Source: Streptomyces nymphaeiformis (GTDB taxonomy: Bacteria > Actinomycetota > Actinomycetes > Streptomycetales > Streptomycetaceae). From it: 64,000 nucleotides of DNA. The stretch spans positions 310,001 through 374,000 of the forward strand of contig NZ_JACHJY010000006.1 of NCBI RefSeq assembly GCF_014203895.1. Direction: 5' to 3'. Shown here in pieces: positions 21,440 to 30,176 of the stretch. The position numbers were made by a program, and so were the translations under genes. Position 1 is the first letter of the stretch. Each line of letters starts with the position of its first letter. The notes below the pieces were generated by a model, which searched no databases, was not told where the DNA came from, and saw nothing but the letters and a program-made list of their open reading frames with translations.

Positions 21440-23890
21440 CTACAGCTTCTCGACCGGCGCGTACCGCAGCAGCAGCCGCTTCGGCTTGTCGTCGCCGAAG
21501 TCGATCGTCGCCTGGGCGTCCGAACCCGCACCCGTCACCGTCATGACCGTGCCGAGGCCGAACTGGTCGTGGGTGACGCGGTCGCCGACCTGGAGGGAGA
21601 TGACCGGCTTCTCGCCGGCGCGCCGGGTGGCGAAGCCGGAGGGGCCGGAGCGCGCGCGGGAGGAGGAGAGCGAGGAGGTGATCCCCGAGGTCGGCCCGGC
21701 GGGCTTGGCGATCGGACCGGTCCGCTTCCACTCCAGGTACGCGGGCGGGATCTCCTCCAGGAACCGCGAGGCCGGGTTGTACGAGGGCTGGCCCCAGGCG
21801 CTGCGCATCGACGAGCGCGTGAGGTAGAGCCGCTCACGCGCGCGCGTGATGCCGACGTACGCGAGGCGCCGCTCCTCCTCCAGCTCCTTCGTCTGCCCGA
21901 GGGCGCGCATGTGCGGGAAGACGCCGTCCTCCATGCCGGTCAGGAACACCACCGGGAACTCGAGGCCCTTGGCGGTGTGCAGCGTCATCAGCGTGATGAC
22001 GCCCCGGCCCTCCTCGTCCTCGTCGGGGATCTGGTCGGAGTCGGCGACGAGGGCGACCTTCTCCAGGAACTCGGCGAGGGTCGCGGGCTCCTCGCCGCGC
22101 TCCTGCTCGAACTCGAGGGCGACGGCGGCGAGTTCCTGGAGGTTCTCGATGCGGGTCTCGTCCTGCGGGTCGGTCGAGGCCTGGAGTTCGGCCAGGTACC
22201 CCGTCCGCTCCAGGACGGCCTCCAGGACGACGGCGGGGCCCGCGCCGGACTCGACGACCGTGCGCAGCTCGTCCATGAGCGCGTTGAACCGCTTCACGGC
22301 GTTCGCCGAGCGCGCGGCCATGCCGTACGCCTCGTCGACCCGCTTGAGGGCCTGCGGGAAGGTGATCTTCTCGCGCAGCGACAGGGCGTCGATCATCGCC
22401 TCGGCGCGCTCGCCGATGCCCCGCTTGGGGACGTTGAGGATGCGGCGCAGCGGGACGTTGTCCTCGGGGTTGGCGAGGACGCGGAGGTACGCGAGGACGT
22501 CCCGGACCTCCTTGCGCTCGTAGAAGCGCACGCCGCCGACGACCTTGTAGGGCAGTCCGACGCGGATGAAGATCTCTTCGAAGACACGGGACTGGGCGTT
22601 GGTCCGGTAGAAGACGGCGACGTCCCCGGCCTTGGCCTCGCCCGCGTCGGTGAGCCGGTCGATCTCGTCGGCGACGAACTGGGCCTCGTCGTGCTCGGTG
22701 TCGGCGACGTAGCCGGTGATCTGCGCGCCGGCGCCCGCGTTCGTCCACAGGTTCTTGGGGCGGCGGGACTCGTTGCGCTCGATGACGGCGTTGGCGGCGG
22801 AGAGGATCGTCTGGGTGGAGCGGTAGTTCTGCTCCAGGAGGATCGTCGTCGCGTCCGGGTAGTCCTCCTCGAACTGGAGGATGTTGCGGATGGTCGCGCC
22901 GCGGAAGGCGTAGATCGACTGGTCGGCGTCGCCGACGACGCACAGCTCGGCCGGGCCGAGGTCCTCGTAGCCGGTGCCGACGAGCTCGCGCACGAGGGTG
23001 TACTGGGCGTGGTTGGTGTCCTGGTACTCGTCGACGAGGACGTGGCGGAAGCGGCGGCGGTAGTGCTCGGCGACGTCGGGGAACGCCTGGAGCAGGTGGA
23101 CCGTCGTCATGATGATGTCGTCGAAGTCCAGGGCGTTGGCCTCGCGCAGCCGCGCCTGGTACATCCGGTACGCCTCGGCGAGCGTCTTCTCGAAGCCGTC
23201 GGCGGCCCGGTCGGCGAAGGTCTCCTCGTCGATCAGCTCGTTCTTGAGGTTCGAGATCTTGGCGCTGAAGGACTTCGGCGGGAACTTCTTCGGGTCGAGG
23301 TCCAGGTCCCGGCAGACCAGCGACATCAACCGCTTGGAGTCGGCGGCGTCGTAGATCGAGAAGGAGGAGGTGAAGCCCAGCCTCTTCGACTCGCGGCGCA
23401 GGATGCGGACGCAGGCGCTGTGGAAGGTCATGACCCACATCGCGTTGGCCCGCGGTCCGACGAGCTGCTCGACGCGCTCCTTCATCTCGCCGGCGGCCTT
23501 GTTCGTGAAGGTGATCGCCAGTATCTGGCCGGGGTGCACGTGCCGGGTGGCCAGGAGGTGGGCGATGCGGTGGGTGAGGACCCGGGTCTTGCCGGAGCCG
23601 GCGCCCGCGACGATGAGCAGCGGGGTGTCCGTGTGGACGACGGCGGCGCGCTGCTGCTCGTTCAGTCCCTCCAGGAGCGCGGCGGCGTCCACGACGGGCC
23701 GGGGGTGGCCGTCGCGGTAGTGCGTCTCACGGGCGGGCGGGGGCGCGTCGAAGTGCTCCCCGAAGAGGTCGTGCGGGACCTCCTCCATGGCCGGGGAGCC
23801 GTGCTCCTCGTCCTCGGGGTGGGGCGGGGGCTCCTCCGAGGAGTGGTTCTGGAGGCCGGCCAGGAAACTGTCGTCAAAGAGGCTGCTCAT
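21440..23890 (-). CDS. pcrA: UvrD/PcrA-type ATP-dependent DNA helicase
   Basis: An 816-residue superfamily 1A helicase. Motifs in order: Q motif LNEQQRAAV (about 75-83), Walker A GAGSGKTR, Ib ITFTNKAAGEM, DEYQDTN (Walker B), GDADQSIYAFRGA, QNYRST, a TLHTAKGLEF block and VGITRARERLYLTR. The C-terminal ~50 residues (VGDRVTHDQFGLGTVM) form the Tudor-like RNA-polymerase-interaction fold known for PcrA. The first ~70 residues are acidic and disordered. It unwinds 3'-5' in nucleotide-excision repair and in plasmid and recombination intermediates. It ends at the shared hairpin with the M23 gene. Confidence 0.96.
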   Translation of the reverse strand: MSSLFDDSFLAGLQNHSSEEPPPHPEDEEHGSPAMEEVPHDLFGEHFDAPPPARETHYRDGHPRPVVDAAALLEGLNEQQRAAVVHTDTPLLIVAGAGSGKTRVLTHRIAHLLATRHVHPGQILAITFTNKAAGEMKERVEQLVGPRANAMWVMTFHSACVRILRRESKRLGFTSSFSIYDAADSKRLMSLVCRDLDLDPKKFPPKSFSAKISNLKNELIDEETFADRAADGFEKTLAEAYRMYQARLREANALDFDDIIMTTVHLLQAFPDVAEHYRRRFRHVLVDEYQDTNHAQYTLVRELVGTGYEDLGPAELCVVGDADQSIYAFRGATIRNILQFEEDYPDATTILLEQNYRSTQTILSAANAVIERNESRRPKNLWTNAGAGAQITGYVADTEHDEAQFVADEIDRLTDAGEAKAGDVAVFYRTNAQSRVFEEIFIRVGLPYKVVGGVRFYERKEVRDVLAYLRVLANPEDNVPLRRILNVPKRGIGERAEAMIDALSLREKITFPQALKRVDEAYGMAARSANAVKRFNALMDELRTVVESGAGPAVVLEAVLERTGYLAELQASTDPQDETRIENLQELAAVALEFEQERGEEPATLAEFLEKVALVADSDQIPDEDEEGRGVITLMTLHTAKGLEFPVVFLTGMEDGVFPHMRALGQTKELEEERRLAYVGITRARERLYLTRSSMRSAWGQPSYNPASRFLEEIPPAYLEWKRTGPIAKPAGPTSGITSSLSSSRARSGPSGFATRRAGEKPVISLQVGDRVTHDQFGLGTVMTVTGAGSDAQATIDFGDDKPKRLLLRYAPVEKL

Positions 23891-23970
23891 CGCCTCACGA
23901 GTCTAGGACGCCCCGCCGACATCCGGGCCCGCCTTCGGGACCCTCGTCCGCGTTCCGGCTGCGGAACGGC

Positions 23971-24324
23971 TCACACCCAGAGGGTCGCGATGAAGATGTT
24001 CGCCATGGTCAGGCCGCCGACGGCGCCGAAGAGGGCCTTGTCGACCTTCTCCTCGTCCCGCTTGACGTAGACGAGGCCGAGGATCACGACGAGGATCGCC
24101 ATCTTGATGCCGATCTTGAGGTTGTTCAGCGTGTGGTCGTCGGCCTGGTTGAGGCCGACGAGCGCGACGCCCGTGATCAGCATCGTCAGCGCGCCGTGCA
24201 GCATCGCGGGAACGAAGCGGGCCGTACCGGCGCCCATCGCCTTCATCTGGGTGAGGAAGCCCCCGAGGAGGGAGGCGATACCGATGATGTGCAGGGCGAC
24301 GAAGACATTGATGAGTACGTCCAT
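23971..24324 (-). CDS. Small four-helix membrane protein
   Basis: A 117-residue protein that is nearly all membrane: hydrophobic segments at about 3-24, 37-58, 67-86 and 96-116, with short charged loops (NQADDHTLNN; KRDEEKVDKA). It is conserved-looking but has no recognised catalytic residues. It lies 80 bases upstream of pcrA on the same strand, possibly co-transcribed. Confidence 0.85.
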   Translation of the reverse strand: MDVLINVFVALHIIGIASLLGGFLTQMKAMGAGTARFVPAMLHGALTMLITGVALVGLNQADDHTLNNLKIGIKMAILVVILGLVYVKRDEEKVDKALFGAVGGLTMANIFIATLWV

Positions 24325-24680
24325 GGGGCGGAGCCTAACCGGGGCCCTAGCACCGCTCTCCGGCCGGGTCCACTCCCCACGCCGCTCCGGTCGGACGACC
24401 GCCGGAATGTCCCCGGCCCCTCACCCCGCGCGAACTCCAGGCGAAAGAGAACGGTCCCCGACACGTCAACTGACGCCAATAGCGGTCAACTCCCCGTCCG
24501 GCCGTGACCCCGCGTTTAGCGTCCTCCACCAGGTGACCGGCTCCCCACCACCGTCGGCGATCCGGCGGCCGTCGGTCACCCCCGCCGAGAAAACCCGGCG
24601 GCGGCCCGTCTCCCCTGTGCGGTCCGCCGTCGGCCCGGCGGGCACCGTCCCCCTCAGGGAAGAGGATGTGACCCGCCCTC
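24325..24680. other. 356-base gap upstream of the NlpC/P60 gene
   Basis: No credible gene. It contains a short palindrome CGTCAACTGACG (24464-24475) and a TTTAGCGT stretch near 24516 that could be a -10 element for the NlpC/P60 gene. I looked for a ydaO-type (c-di-AMP) riboswitch, common upstream of actinobacterial wall hydrolases, and did not recognise its conserved blocks. Confidence 0.55.
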
Positions 24681-25808
24681 GTGGCAGCGCACCGGAAGTC
24701 CAAACAGTCTCCTCTCGGCGCCTCGGCGGTCCGCACCGCCGCCACCCTCGCCCTCGCCTCGGCGGCGACGGCGACGCTCTTCGAAGGGTCCGGACACGCG
24801 GACCCCCGGCCCACCACCGCCCAGGTCAAGGCGAAGGTCGACCGGCTCTACGAGGAGGCCGAGGTCGCGACCGAGCGGTACAACGGGGCGAAGGAGAAGG
24901 CCGACGAGGCGCGCGCCGCCTTCGACCGGCTGCGCGACGAGGCCGCCCGCAGGACCGAACGCCTCAACACCGCCCGGGACGCACTCGGGGCCATGGCCGC
25001 CGCCCAGTACCGCTCCGGCGGGCTCGACCCCGCCGTCCAGCTCGTCCTCACCTCCGATCCCGACCAGTACCTGGAGCGGGCCGCGCTCGCCGAGAAGGCC
25101 GGGGACCGGCAGGCGGCCGCCATCACGGCCGTACGGCACGAGCTCGCCGCGATCCGGCAGCTGCGCGGCGAGTCGGCGGACAAGCTGACCGCGCTGCGCG
25201 GGCAGGAGGCGGAGCTGCGCCGCCAGAAGGCCACCGTGGTCGGCAAGCTGGCGGAGGCCAGGAACCTCCTCGCCCGGCTGACCGCGGAGGAACGCGCACG
25301 GTACGAGGCGGCCGCCGCGGCCCGGGACGGCTCCGGCGCGGGCGCCGACGCCTCGACGCGGACCGACGGCCCGAGCGGTACGGGCACGGCCGGCGGCTCC
25401 TCGACCGTACGGGCCGACCGCTCCTCGGGCGGCGAGCGCGAACCGGTGAGCGCCCCCGACGGACGGGCCGCCGCCGCCATCTCCTTCGCCCGCGCCCAGC
25501 TCGGCAAACCGTACGTGTGGGGGGCGACGGGACCCTCCGCGTACGACTGCTCCGGCCTCACCCAGGCGGCCTGGCGCGCGGCCGGCGTCTCCCTGCCCCG
25601 CACGACGTACACCCAGATCAACGCCGGCCGACGCGTCTCCCGCTCCCAGCTCGCCCCCGGCGACCTCGTCTTCTTCTACTCCGGGATCAGCCACGTCGGG
25701 CTCTACATCGGCGGCGGCCAGATGATCCACGCCCCCCGCCCGGGCGCACCGGTCCGGATCGCCCCCATCGACGAGATGCCCTTCGCCGGCGCGACCCGAA
25801 TCGGCTGA
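24681..25808 (+). CDS. Secreted NlpC/P60 cell-wall peptidase
   Basis: A 375-residue protein. An N-terminal signal-like segment (ATLALASAATATLF, with AHRKSKQ before it) leads to a coiled-coil domain (about 45-215), a Ser/Gly/Arg-rich linker, and a C-terminal NlpC/P60 domain. The catalytic Cys290 (YDCSGLTQAAW), His338 (SHVGLYIGGG) and third polar residue His350 (MIHAP) are intact, so it should cleave D-glutamyl-meso-DAP bonds in stem peptides. Start is GTG at 24681. The coiled-coil plus NlpC layout matches RipA-like actinobacterial hydrolases used in growth and spore germination. Confidence 0.92.
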   Translation: MAAHRKSKQSPLGASAVRTAATLALASAATATLFEGSGHADPRPTTAQVKAKVDRLYEEAEVATERYNGAKEKADEARAAFDRLRDEAARRTERLNTARDALGAMAAAQYRSGGLDPAVQLVLTSDPDQYLERAALAEKAGDRQAAAITAVRHELAAIRQLRGESADKLTALRGQEAELRRQKATVVGKLAEARNLLARLTAEERARYEAAAAARDGSGAGADASTRTDGPSGTGTAGGSSTVRADRSSGGEREPVSAPDGRAAAAISFARAQLGKPYVWGATGPSAYDCSGLTQAAWRAAGVSLPRTTYTQINAGRRVSRSQLAPGDLVFFYSGISHVGLYIGGGQMIHAPRPGAPVRIAPIDEMPFAGATRIG

Positions 25809-25816
25809 GCCCCGCC

Positions 25817-25852
25817 CGGGCCAGGCGCCTCGGGCGGGCCAGGCGCCTCGGG
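25817..25852. repeat. Two 18-bp direct repeats
   Basis: Two identical 18-bp copies of cgggccaggcgcctcggg lie in the short gap between the NlpC/P60 gene and the response regulator. Each contains GGCGCC, so the pair can also fold and may act as the terminator of these convergent genes. Confidence 0.8.
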
Positions 25853-25888
25853 CGGGCGGCACAGACCCGGCGACTCGTATCAGGCGGG

Positions 25889-26605
25889 TCAGACCAGGCG
25901 GCGGGCGGTGGCCCAGCGGGTCAGCTCGTGCCGGTTGGAGAGCTGGAGCTTCCGCAGCACCGCCGAGACGTGCGACTCGACCGTCTTCACCGAGATGTAG
26001 AGCTGCTTGGCGATCTCCTTGTACGCGTATCCCCGGGCGATCAGCCGCAGCACCTCCCGCTCCCGCTGGGTGAGCCGGTCCAGGTCCTCGTCCACCGGGG
26101 GCGCGTCCGTCGAGGCGAAGGCGTCCAGGACGAAGCCGGCGAGGCGCGGCGAGAAGACGGCGTCGCCCTCCTGGACCCGGAAGATCGAGTCGACCAGGTC
26201 GGTGCCGGTGATCGTCTTGGTGACATAGCCGCGGGCGCCGCCCCGGATCACCCCGATGACGTCCTCGGCCGCGTCCGAGACCGACAGGGCCAGGAAGCGG
26301 ACCGGGTCCTCGGTCGCGCCCATCAGGCTCGCGCAGCGCCGCAGCACCTCCACGCCGCCGCCGCCCGGCAGATGGACGTCCAGGAGGACGACCTCGGGGC
26401 GGGTCGCGGTGATGACCGTGACCGCCTGGTCGACGTCGGCGGCCTCGCCGACCACCTCGACGCCGGTGACGTCGGTCCGGCCGATCTCGGCCTGGACCCC
26501 GGTGCGGAACATCCGGTGGTCGTCGACGAGCACCACCCGCACCCGGCGCTCCGTGCCCTGTGCCCCCGCATCGGTTCCGGTCGCCGCTCCGGTCTCGTCG
26601 CTCAT
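25889..26605 (-). CDS. NarL/LuxR-type response regulator
   Basis: A 238-residue DNA-binding response regulator. The receiver domain has the acidic pair in VLVDDH (Asp28, Asp29), the phosphoacceptor Asp76 (LLDVHLP) and the conserved Lys near 130 (YVTKTITG). The C-terminal LuxR helix-turn-helix spans about 178-235 (LTQREREVLRLIARGYAYKEIAKQ region). Its start overlaps the end of the kinase gene by four bases, so the two form one operon and a cognate pair. It likely controls the divergent PspC-domain gene and its own operon. Confidence 0.94.
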   Translation of the reverse strand: MSDETGAATGTDAGAQGTERRVRVVLVDDHRMFRTGVQAEIGRTDVTGVEVVGEAADVDQAVTVITATRPEVVLLDVHLPGGGGVEVLRRCASLMGATEDPVRFLALSVSDAAEDVIGVIRGGARGYVTKTITGTDLVDSIFRVQEGDAVFSPRLAGFVLDAFASTDAPPVDEDLDRLTQREREVLRLIARGYAYKEIAKQLYISVKTVESHVSAVLRKLQLSNRHELTRWATARRLV

Positions 26606-27864
26606 CCGTCCGCCCTCTCCATCTCGAGCTCCACTTCGGTGCCCCCGCCCTGCGGTGACCGCAGCCGGGCCGTACCGCCGTTGCGCTGCATACGGCCGAT
26701 GATCGATTCTCGTACGCCCATCCGGTCCTCGGGCACGGAATCCAGGTCGAAGCCCGGTCCCCGGTCCCGCACCGAGACGAAGACCGTACGGCCCTCCACC
26801 TCGGCGTACACCTGCACGGCCCCGCCCTCGCCACCGTACTTCGCGGCGTTGACCATCGCCTCGCGTGCGGCCTGCATCTGCGCGGTCAGCTTCTCGTCGA
26901 GGGGGCAGTCGCCGACGACGACCACCTCCAGCGGGACCCCGTGCTTGTCCTCGACCTCGGCCGCCGCTCTCTTCACCGCCTCCGCGAGGGTCTCGGGCTC
27001 CTCGTCCCTGCCGGTGCCCTCGGGCTTGTAGAGCCAGTTCCGCAGCTCGCGCTCCTGGGCGCGGGCGAGGCGGCGCACCTCGCCGGCGTCGTCGGCGTTG
27101 CGCTGGATCAGGGTCAGGGTGTGCAGCACGGAGTCATGGACGTGGGCCGCGACCTCGGCGCGCTCCTGGGCGCGGATGCGCATGGTCCGCTCTTCGTTGA
27201 GGTCCTGCGACATGCGGACCAGCCAGGGGCCGGCGAGGAGCGCTATGCCGGTGAGGACCGCGACGGCGGCGGTCACGGCCGTGCCGAGCTGGGCGACGGA
27301 GCCGCGGACCACCACGAAGACCGCGAGGCCGGTGCCGACGAGGCCGACGCCCACGAGGCCGCGGACGAGCTGGAGCGCGCGCTTGTGGCGCCCGGGGTCG
27401 GTCCAGCTGGCCCGGCGGGCGTTGTCCGCCTGTCTCCAGACGAGGACGACGCCGGCGGCGATGAGGATCAGGGGCCATATGTAGCGTCCGGTCTCGTTGT
27501 CGACGCTGATGTTCCCGGCGAGGGCCGCGAGGCCGATGCCGAGCGCGATCAGGGCGACGACCTGGCCCCGGTCGGGCTTGCGGAGTCTGCGGCGGCCGTC
27601 CGACGTGGTCTCGAAGAGGGAGCGCGGGGCGGACCTTCCGCCGACGCCGAGCGGGACGACGATCCAGAAGACCGCGTAGAGCACGATGCCCAGGCCGTTC
27701 GAGAACGACAGCACCACGAAGAGCGCGCGCACCCAGACGACCGGCAGGCCGAGGTGGCCCGCGAGGCCCCGCGCGACACCGCCGAGCCACCGCCCGTCGG
27801 CGCTCCGGTAGAGCCTGCGCACGGGTGGTTCGTCGGTCTCGGTGACACGAGCGGTTGCGGACAT
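26602..27864 (-). CDS. Sensor histidine kinase with N-terminal PspC domain
   Basis: A 420-residue DesK-like (HisKA_3) kinase. Residues about 15-75 form a PspC domain (RLYRSADGRWLGGVARGLAGHLG plus a membrane segment). Further membrane segments lie to about 200. The dimerisation helix with the phosphorylated His is in EVAAHVHDSVLHTL, and a C-terminal HATPase domain carries the N box (EAMVNAAKY) and DRGPGFD. ATG at 27864 is the probable start, weakly preceded by GATCGG. The PspC sensor and the divergent PspC protein point to envelope-stress sensing. Confidence 0.92.
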   Translation of the reverse strand: MSATARVTETDEPPVRRLYRSADGRWLGGVARGLAGHLGLPVVWVRALFVVLSFSNGLGIVLYAVFWIVVPLGVGGRSAPRSLFETTSDGRRRLRKPDRGQVVALIALGIGLAALAGNISVDNETGRYIWPLILIAAGVVLVWRQADNARRASWTDPGRHKRALQLVRGLVGVGLVGTGLAVFVVVRGSVAQLGTAVTAAVAVLTGIALLAGPWLVRMSQDLNEERTMRIRAQERAEVAAHVHDSVLHTLTLIQRNADDAGEVRRLARAQERELRNWLYKPEGTGRDEEPETLAEAVKRAAAEVEDKHGVPLEVVVVGDCPLDEKLTAQMQAAREAMVNAAKYGGEGGAVQVYAEVEGRTVFVSVRDRGPGFDLDSVPEDRMGVRESIIGRMQRNGGTARLRSPQGGGTEVELEMERADG

Positions 27865-28020
27865 GCACCGATCGTCACACGTCCGGCCCGCCCCGGACAT
27901 CAGGGTCGGCCCTGAGATCATCCCTGGTAACGACTCGGGGGCGGAGGGCCCGTGAATATCAGGGTCGGGCCAGGGTCGGCCCCGGTGCCGCGGAACGTCA
28001 CCGGCCGTCACCATGGAGGC

Positions 28021-29361
28021 ATGACGAGTTCGATGCCTTCGCAGCACGAGGCCCCGCCGCCGGCGGAGGCCGATCCCGCCCCGCCGCTCCGGCGCTCGCG
28101 CGGCAGCAACGTCGTGGGCGGCGTCTGCGGAGGTCTCGGACGGCGCTTCGACCTCGACCCGGTGATATTCCGGGTGGTGATCGGCGTGCTGTCGGTGGCG
28201 GGCGGCCTGGGCCTTGTCTTCTACGGCTTCGCGTGGCTGCTGATCCCGCTCGCGGGAGAGGACGAGAGCGAGGGCCGCAGACTGCTGATGGGCCGCGTGT
28301 CCGGGGCCTCCCTGGCAGCCCTGCTGATGGCGCTGATCGGCTGCGGGATCTTCCTGTCGACGCTGCACAGCGGCACGGTCCTGGGCTTCGCGCTCATTCT
28401 GTCGCTCGCCGTGTACGGGTCGGCGGTCTGGTCGCAGCGGCGGCGGGTCGGCGGCGAGACCGAGGGCCGGTCGGACACCGCGGCCGGCCTCACGGTCGCC
28501 GAGGCGCCGCCCGAGACCAAGGCCCCGCCGATCTTCGAGTCCCCCTCCTGGTGGAAGGACCCGATCGTCAAGGACGGCTCGACGGGCAAGATCGCCGTCG
28601 GCTACATGTGGGGTCCGCACGGAATCCTGGACGAGGACGGCCGGGTGAACGGCGAGGTGCCGAAGCCGGGCAGCCAGTGGGGCCCCGGCCCGTCGGAGCC
28701 CGGGCGGCCGGCACCCTCCGTCCGCCGGAGCCCGCTCTCCATCGGGGGCCTCGTCTTCCTGCTCGCGCTGATAGCGGGCGGTCTCGGGACGGGCCTGACG
28801 TGGGACACCCACCCGCTGGGCACCAGCCTGCAGGCCGGTCTCGCGGCCGCGCTCGCGGTCTTCGGCCTGGGCCTCGTCGTCAGCAGCTTCCTCGGACGGA
28901 CCGGGTTCGGCACGGTCTTCCTGACCGTGGTCACGGCCGGCCTCCTGGCACTGGCCACGGCGCTGCCCGACCGGATCAGCACCGAGTGGGTCCGCGAGAC
29001 CTGGCGGCCCGCCTCGGTCGCCGCCGTGCAGCCGGACTACGAGCTGGGCAGCGGGGTCGGGACGCTCGACCTGACCCGGCTCCCGCTCCCGGCCGGCACG
29101 ACCGTGACGACGCACGTCGGGGTCGGCGCCGGACAGCTCAAGGTGATCGTCCCGAAGAGCGCGGTGGTGAAGCTGCACGCCGAGGTGGGCCTGGGCGATC
29201 TGCAGCTGCCGGGCGCGCCCCCCGGCGACATCGACATCGCGCCGGGCCGTGACGTGACCCGGACGCTCACCCCGCCGGCCGGGACCGCCCCGGCGGGCAC
29301 CCTGGACCTCTCGCTCGAGGTCGGACTCGGACAGGTGGAGGTCACCCGTGCTGCTTCATGA
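28021..29361 (+). CDS. PspC-domain membrane protein with cell-wall-active-sensor-like C-terminus
   Basis: A 446-residue membrane protein. Residues about 25-85 form the PspC domain (RGSNVVGGVCGGLGRRFDLDP then two hydrophobic stretches). Several further membrane helices follow in about 90-145 and 240-320. The C-terminal ~110 residues are a soluble beta-rich region (GSGVGTLDLTRLPLP, VGVGAGQLKVIVP, VGLGDLQLP, VGLGQVEVT) with repeated V-G-x-G turns, resembling LiaF/DUF2154-type beta-helical domains. GGAGG precedes the ATG. It is divergent from the kinase/regulator operon and overlaps the next small gene by 14 bases. It probably acts as accessory sensor of the pair. Confidence 0.9.
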   Translation: MTSSMPSQHEAPPPAEADPAPPLRRSRGSNVVGGVCGGLGRRFDLDPVIFRVVIGVLSVAGGLGLVFYGFAWLLIPLAGEDESEGRRLLMGRVSGASLAALLMALIGCGIFLSTLHSGTVLGFALILSLAVYGSAVWSQRRRVGGETEGRSDTAAGLTVAEAPPETKAPPIFESPSWWKDPIVKDGSTGKIAVGYMWGPHGILDEDGRVNGEVPKPGSQWGPGPSEPGRPAPSVRRSPLSIGGLVFLLALIAGGLGTGLTWDTHPLGTSLQAGLAAALAVFGLGLVVSSFLGRTGFGTVFLTVVTAGLLALATALPDRISTEWVRETWRPASVAAVQPDYELGSGVGTLDLTRLPLPAGTTVTTHVGVGAGQLKVIVPKSAVVKLHAEVGLGDLQLPGAPPGDIDIAPGRDVTRTLTPPAGTAPAGTLDLSLEVGLGQVEVTRAAS

Positions 29362-29608
29362 GTTCCGCCCCGGCCGACTGCTCGTCGGCCTGACGGCCCT
29401 CGTCCTGGCCGCCGCCTACGCGGGTGACGCCGCCGGCGCCTGGACGACCCCGTGGTACACGGTGATCCCCGTCCTCTGCGGCGGCCTGGGCATCGCCGCC
29501 CTCGCGACCTGGGTCGCCTATCGAATACGGCGCCGTTCGGCGAGGAGCCGGTCCAGTGAGAGCACCGGGGCCCCGGCCAGCAGCAGCGGCAGCCAGGACA
29601 TCAGATAG
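29348..29608 (+). CDS. Small membrane protein overlapping the PspC gene
   Basis: An 86-residue protein starting at GTG 29348, overlapping the PspC gene end by 14 bases, so coupled translation is likely. Two hydrophobic segments (about 10-30 and 37-58), then Arg/Ser-rich tail. Its last 91 bases overlap the 3' end of the opposite-strand DoxX gene, so the C-terminal tail may be poorly conserved. Function unknown; likely works with the PspC protein. Confidence 0.65.
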   Translation: MLLHEFRPGRLLVGLTALVLAAAYAGDAAGAWTTPWYTVIPVLCGGLGIAALATWVAYRIRRRSARSRSSESTGAPASSSGSQDIR

Positions 29609-30084
29609 ATCAGGTCGTTGCCGAGGTAGTACGGGTGGACCTGCCAGCTCACGGTCAGCCAGAGGCTCAGCGAGATCAGCGCGCCGCCGAGCGCGGCCAG
29701 TCGGGCGAAGAGACCGAAGAGGGTTCCGAGCCCGACGGCGAGCTCTCCGAAGGCGATGGCGTATCCGAAGCCGGTCGGGTTGTTGAGGGCGAGGTCGACG
29801 AGGGCGGGGATCGCGGAGCTGTCACGGACGCCGCGCATCATCTCGCCGATGGAGCCGCTGCCCGTGTCGGCGAAGAAGGCGGAGTCGGTGAGCTTGTCGA
29901 GTCCGGCGTAGACGAACGTGACCCCGAGGAAGATCCGCAGCGGAAGGAGGGCATAGCGGGAGGCGGTCGCCCGCCACACGTCGAAGGTCGCCTTCCGCTC
30001 GACGAATCGCCCACCGTTACCGGCCGGGCCCGGGCCCGTCGGGTCGTCGTCCCTGTCGTGCGGTCGGTCCGTCTGTCCCGTCAT
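29518..30084 (-). CDS. DoxX-family membrane protein
   Basis: A 188-residue membrane protein. After an Asp/Pro-rich N-terminal ~45 residues come four hydrophobic segments with the DoxX pattern (LPLRIFLGVTFVYAGLDKL at the first, FGELAVGLGTLFGLFARLAALGG in the middle, ending LAGAPVLSLDRLL). DoxX proteins are linked to quinone or thiosulfate redox and oxidative-stress complexes; the partner here is unknown. GAGAGG precedes the ATG. Its 3' end overlaps the small membrane gene on the opposite strand. Confidence 0.9.
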   Translation of the reverse strand: MTGQTDRPHDRDDDPTGPGPAGNGGRFVERKATFDVWRATASRYALLPLRIFLGVTFVYAGLDKLTDSAFFADTGSGSIGEMMRGVRDSSAIPALVDLALNNPTGFGYAIAFGELAVGLGTLFGLFARLAALGGALISLSLWLTVSWQVHPYYLGNDLIYLMSWLPLLLAGAPVLSLDRLLAERRRIR

Positions 30085-30176
30085 CGTCGGTCACCTCTCC
30101 ACGCCCCGTACGGCTGTTCGCGGGTCGATTCTCCTCGCACCCTGCGTCGAGGACACGGGAAGGTGGGGCCGGACGT

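Noticed and set aside
24325..24680. ydaO/c-di-AMP riboswitch before NlpC/P60
   Set aside because: The family's conserved sequence blocks could not be found by eye; low-GC helices expected of it are missing.
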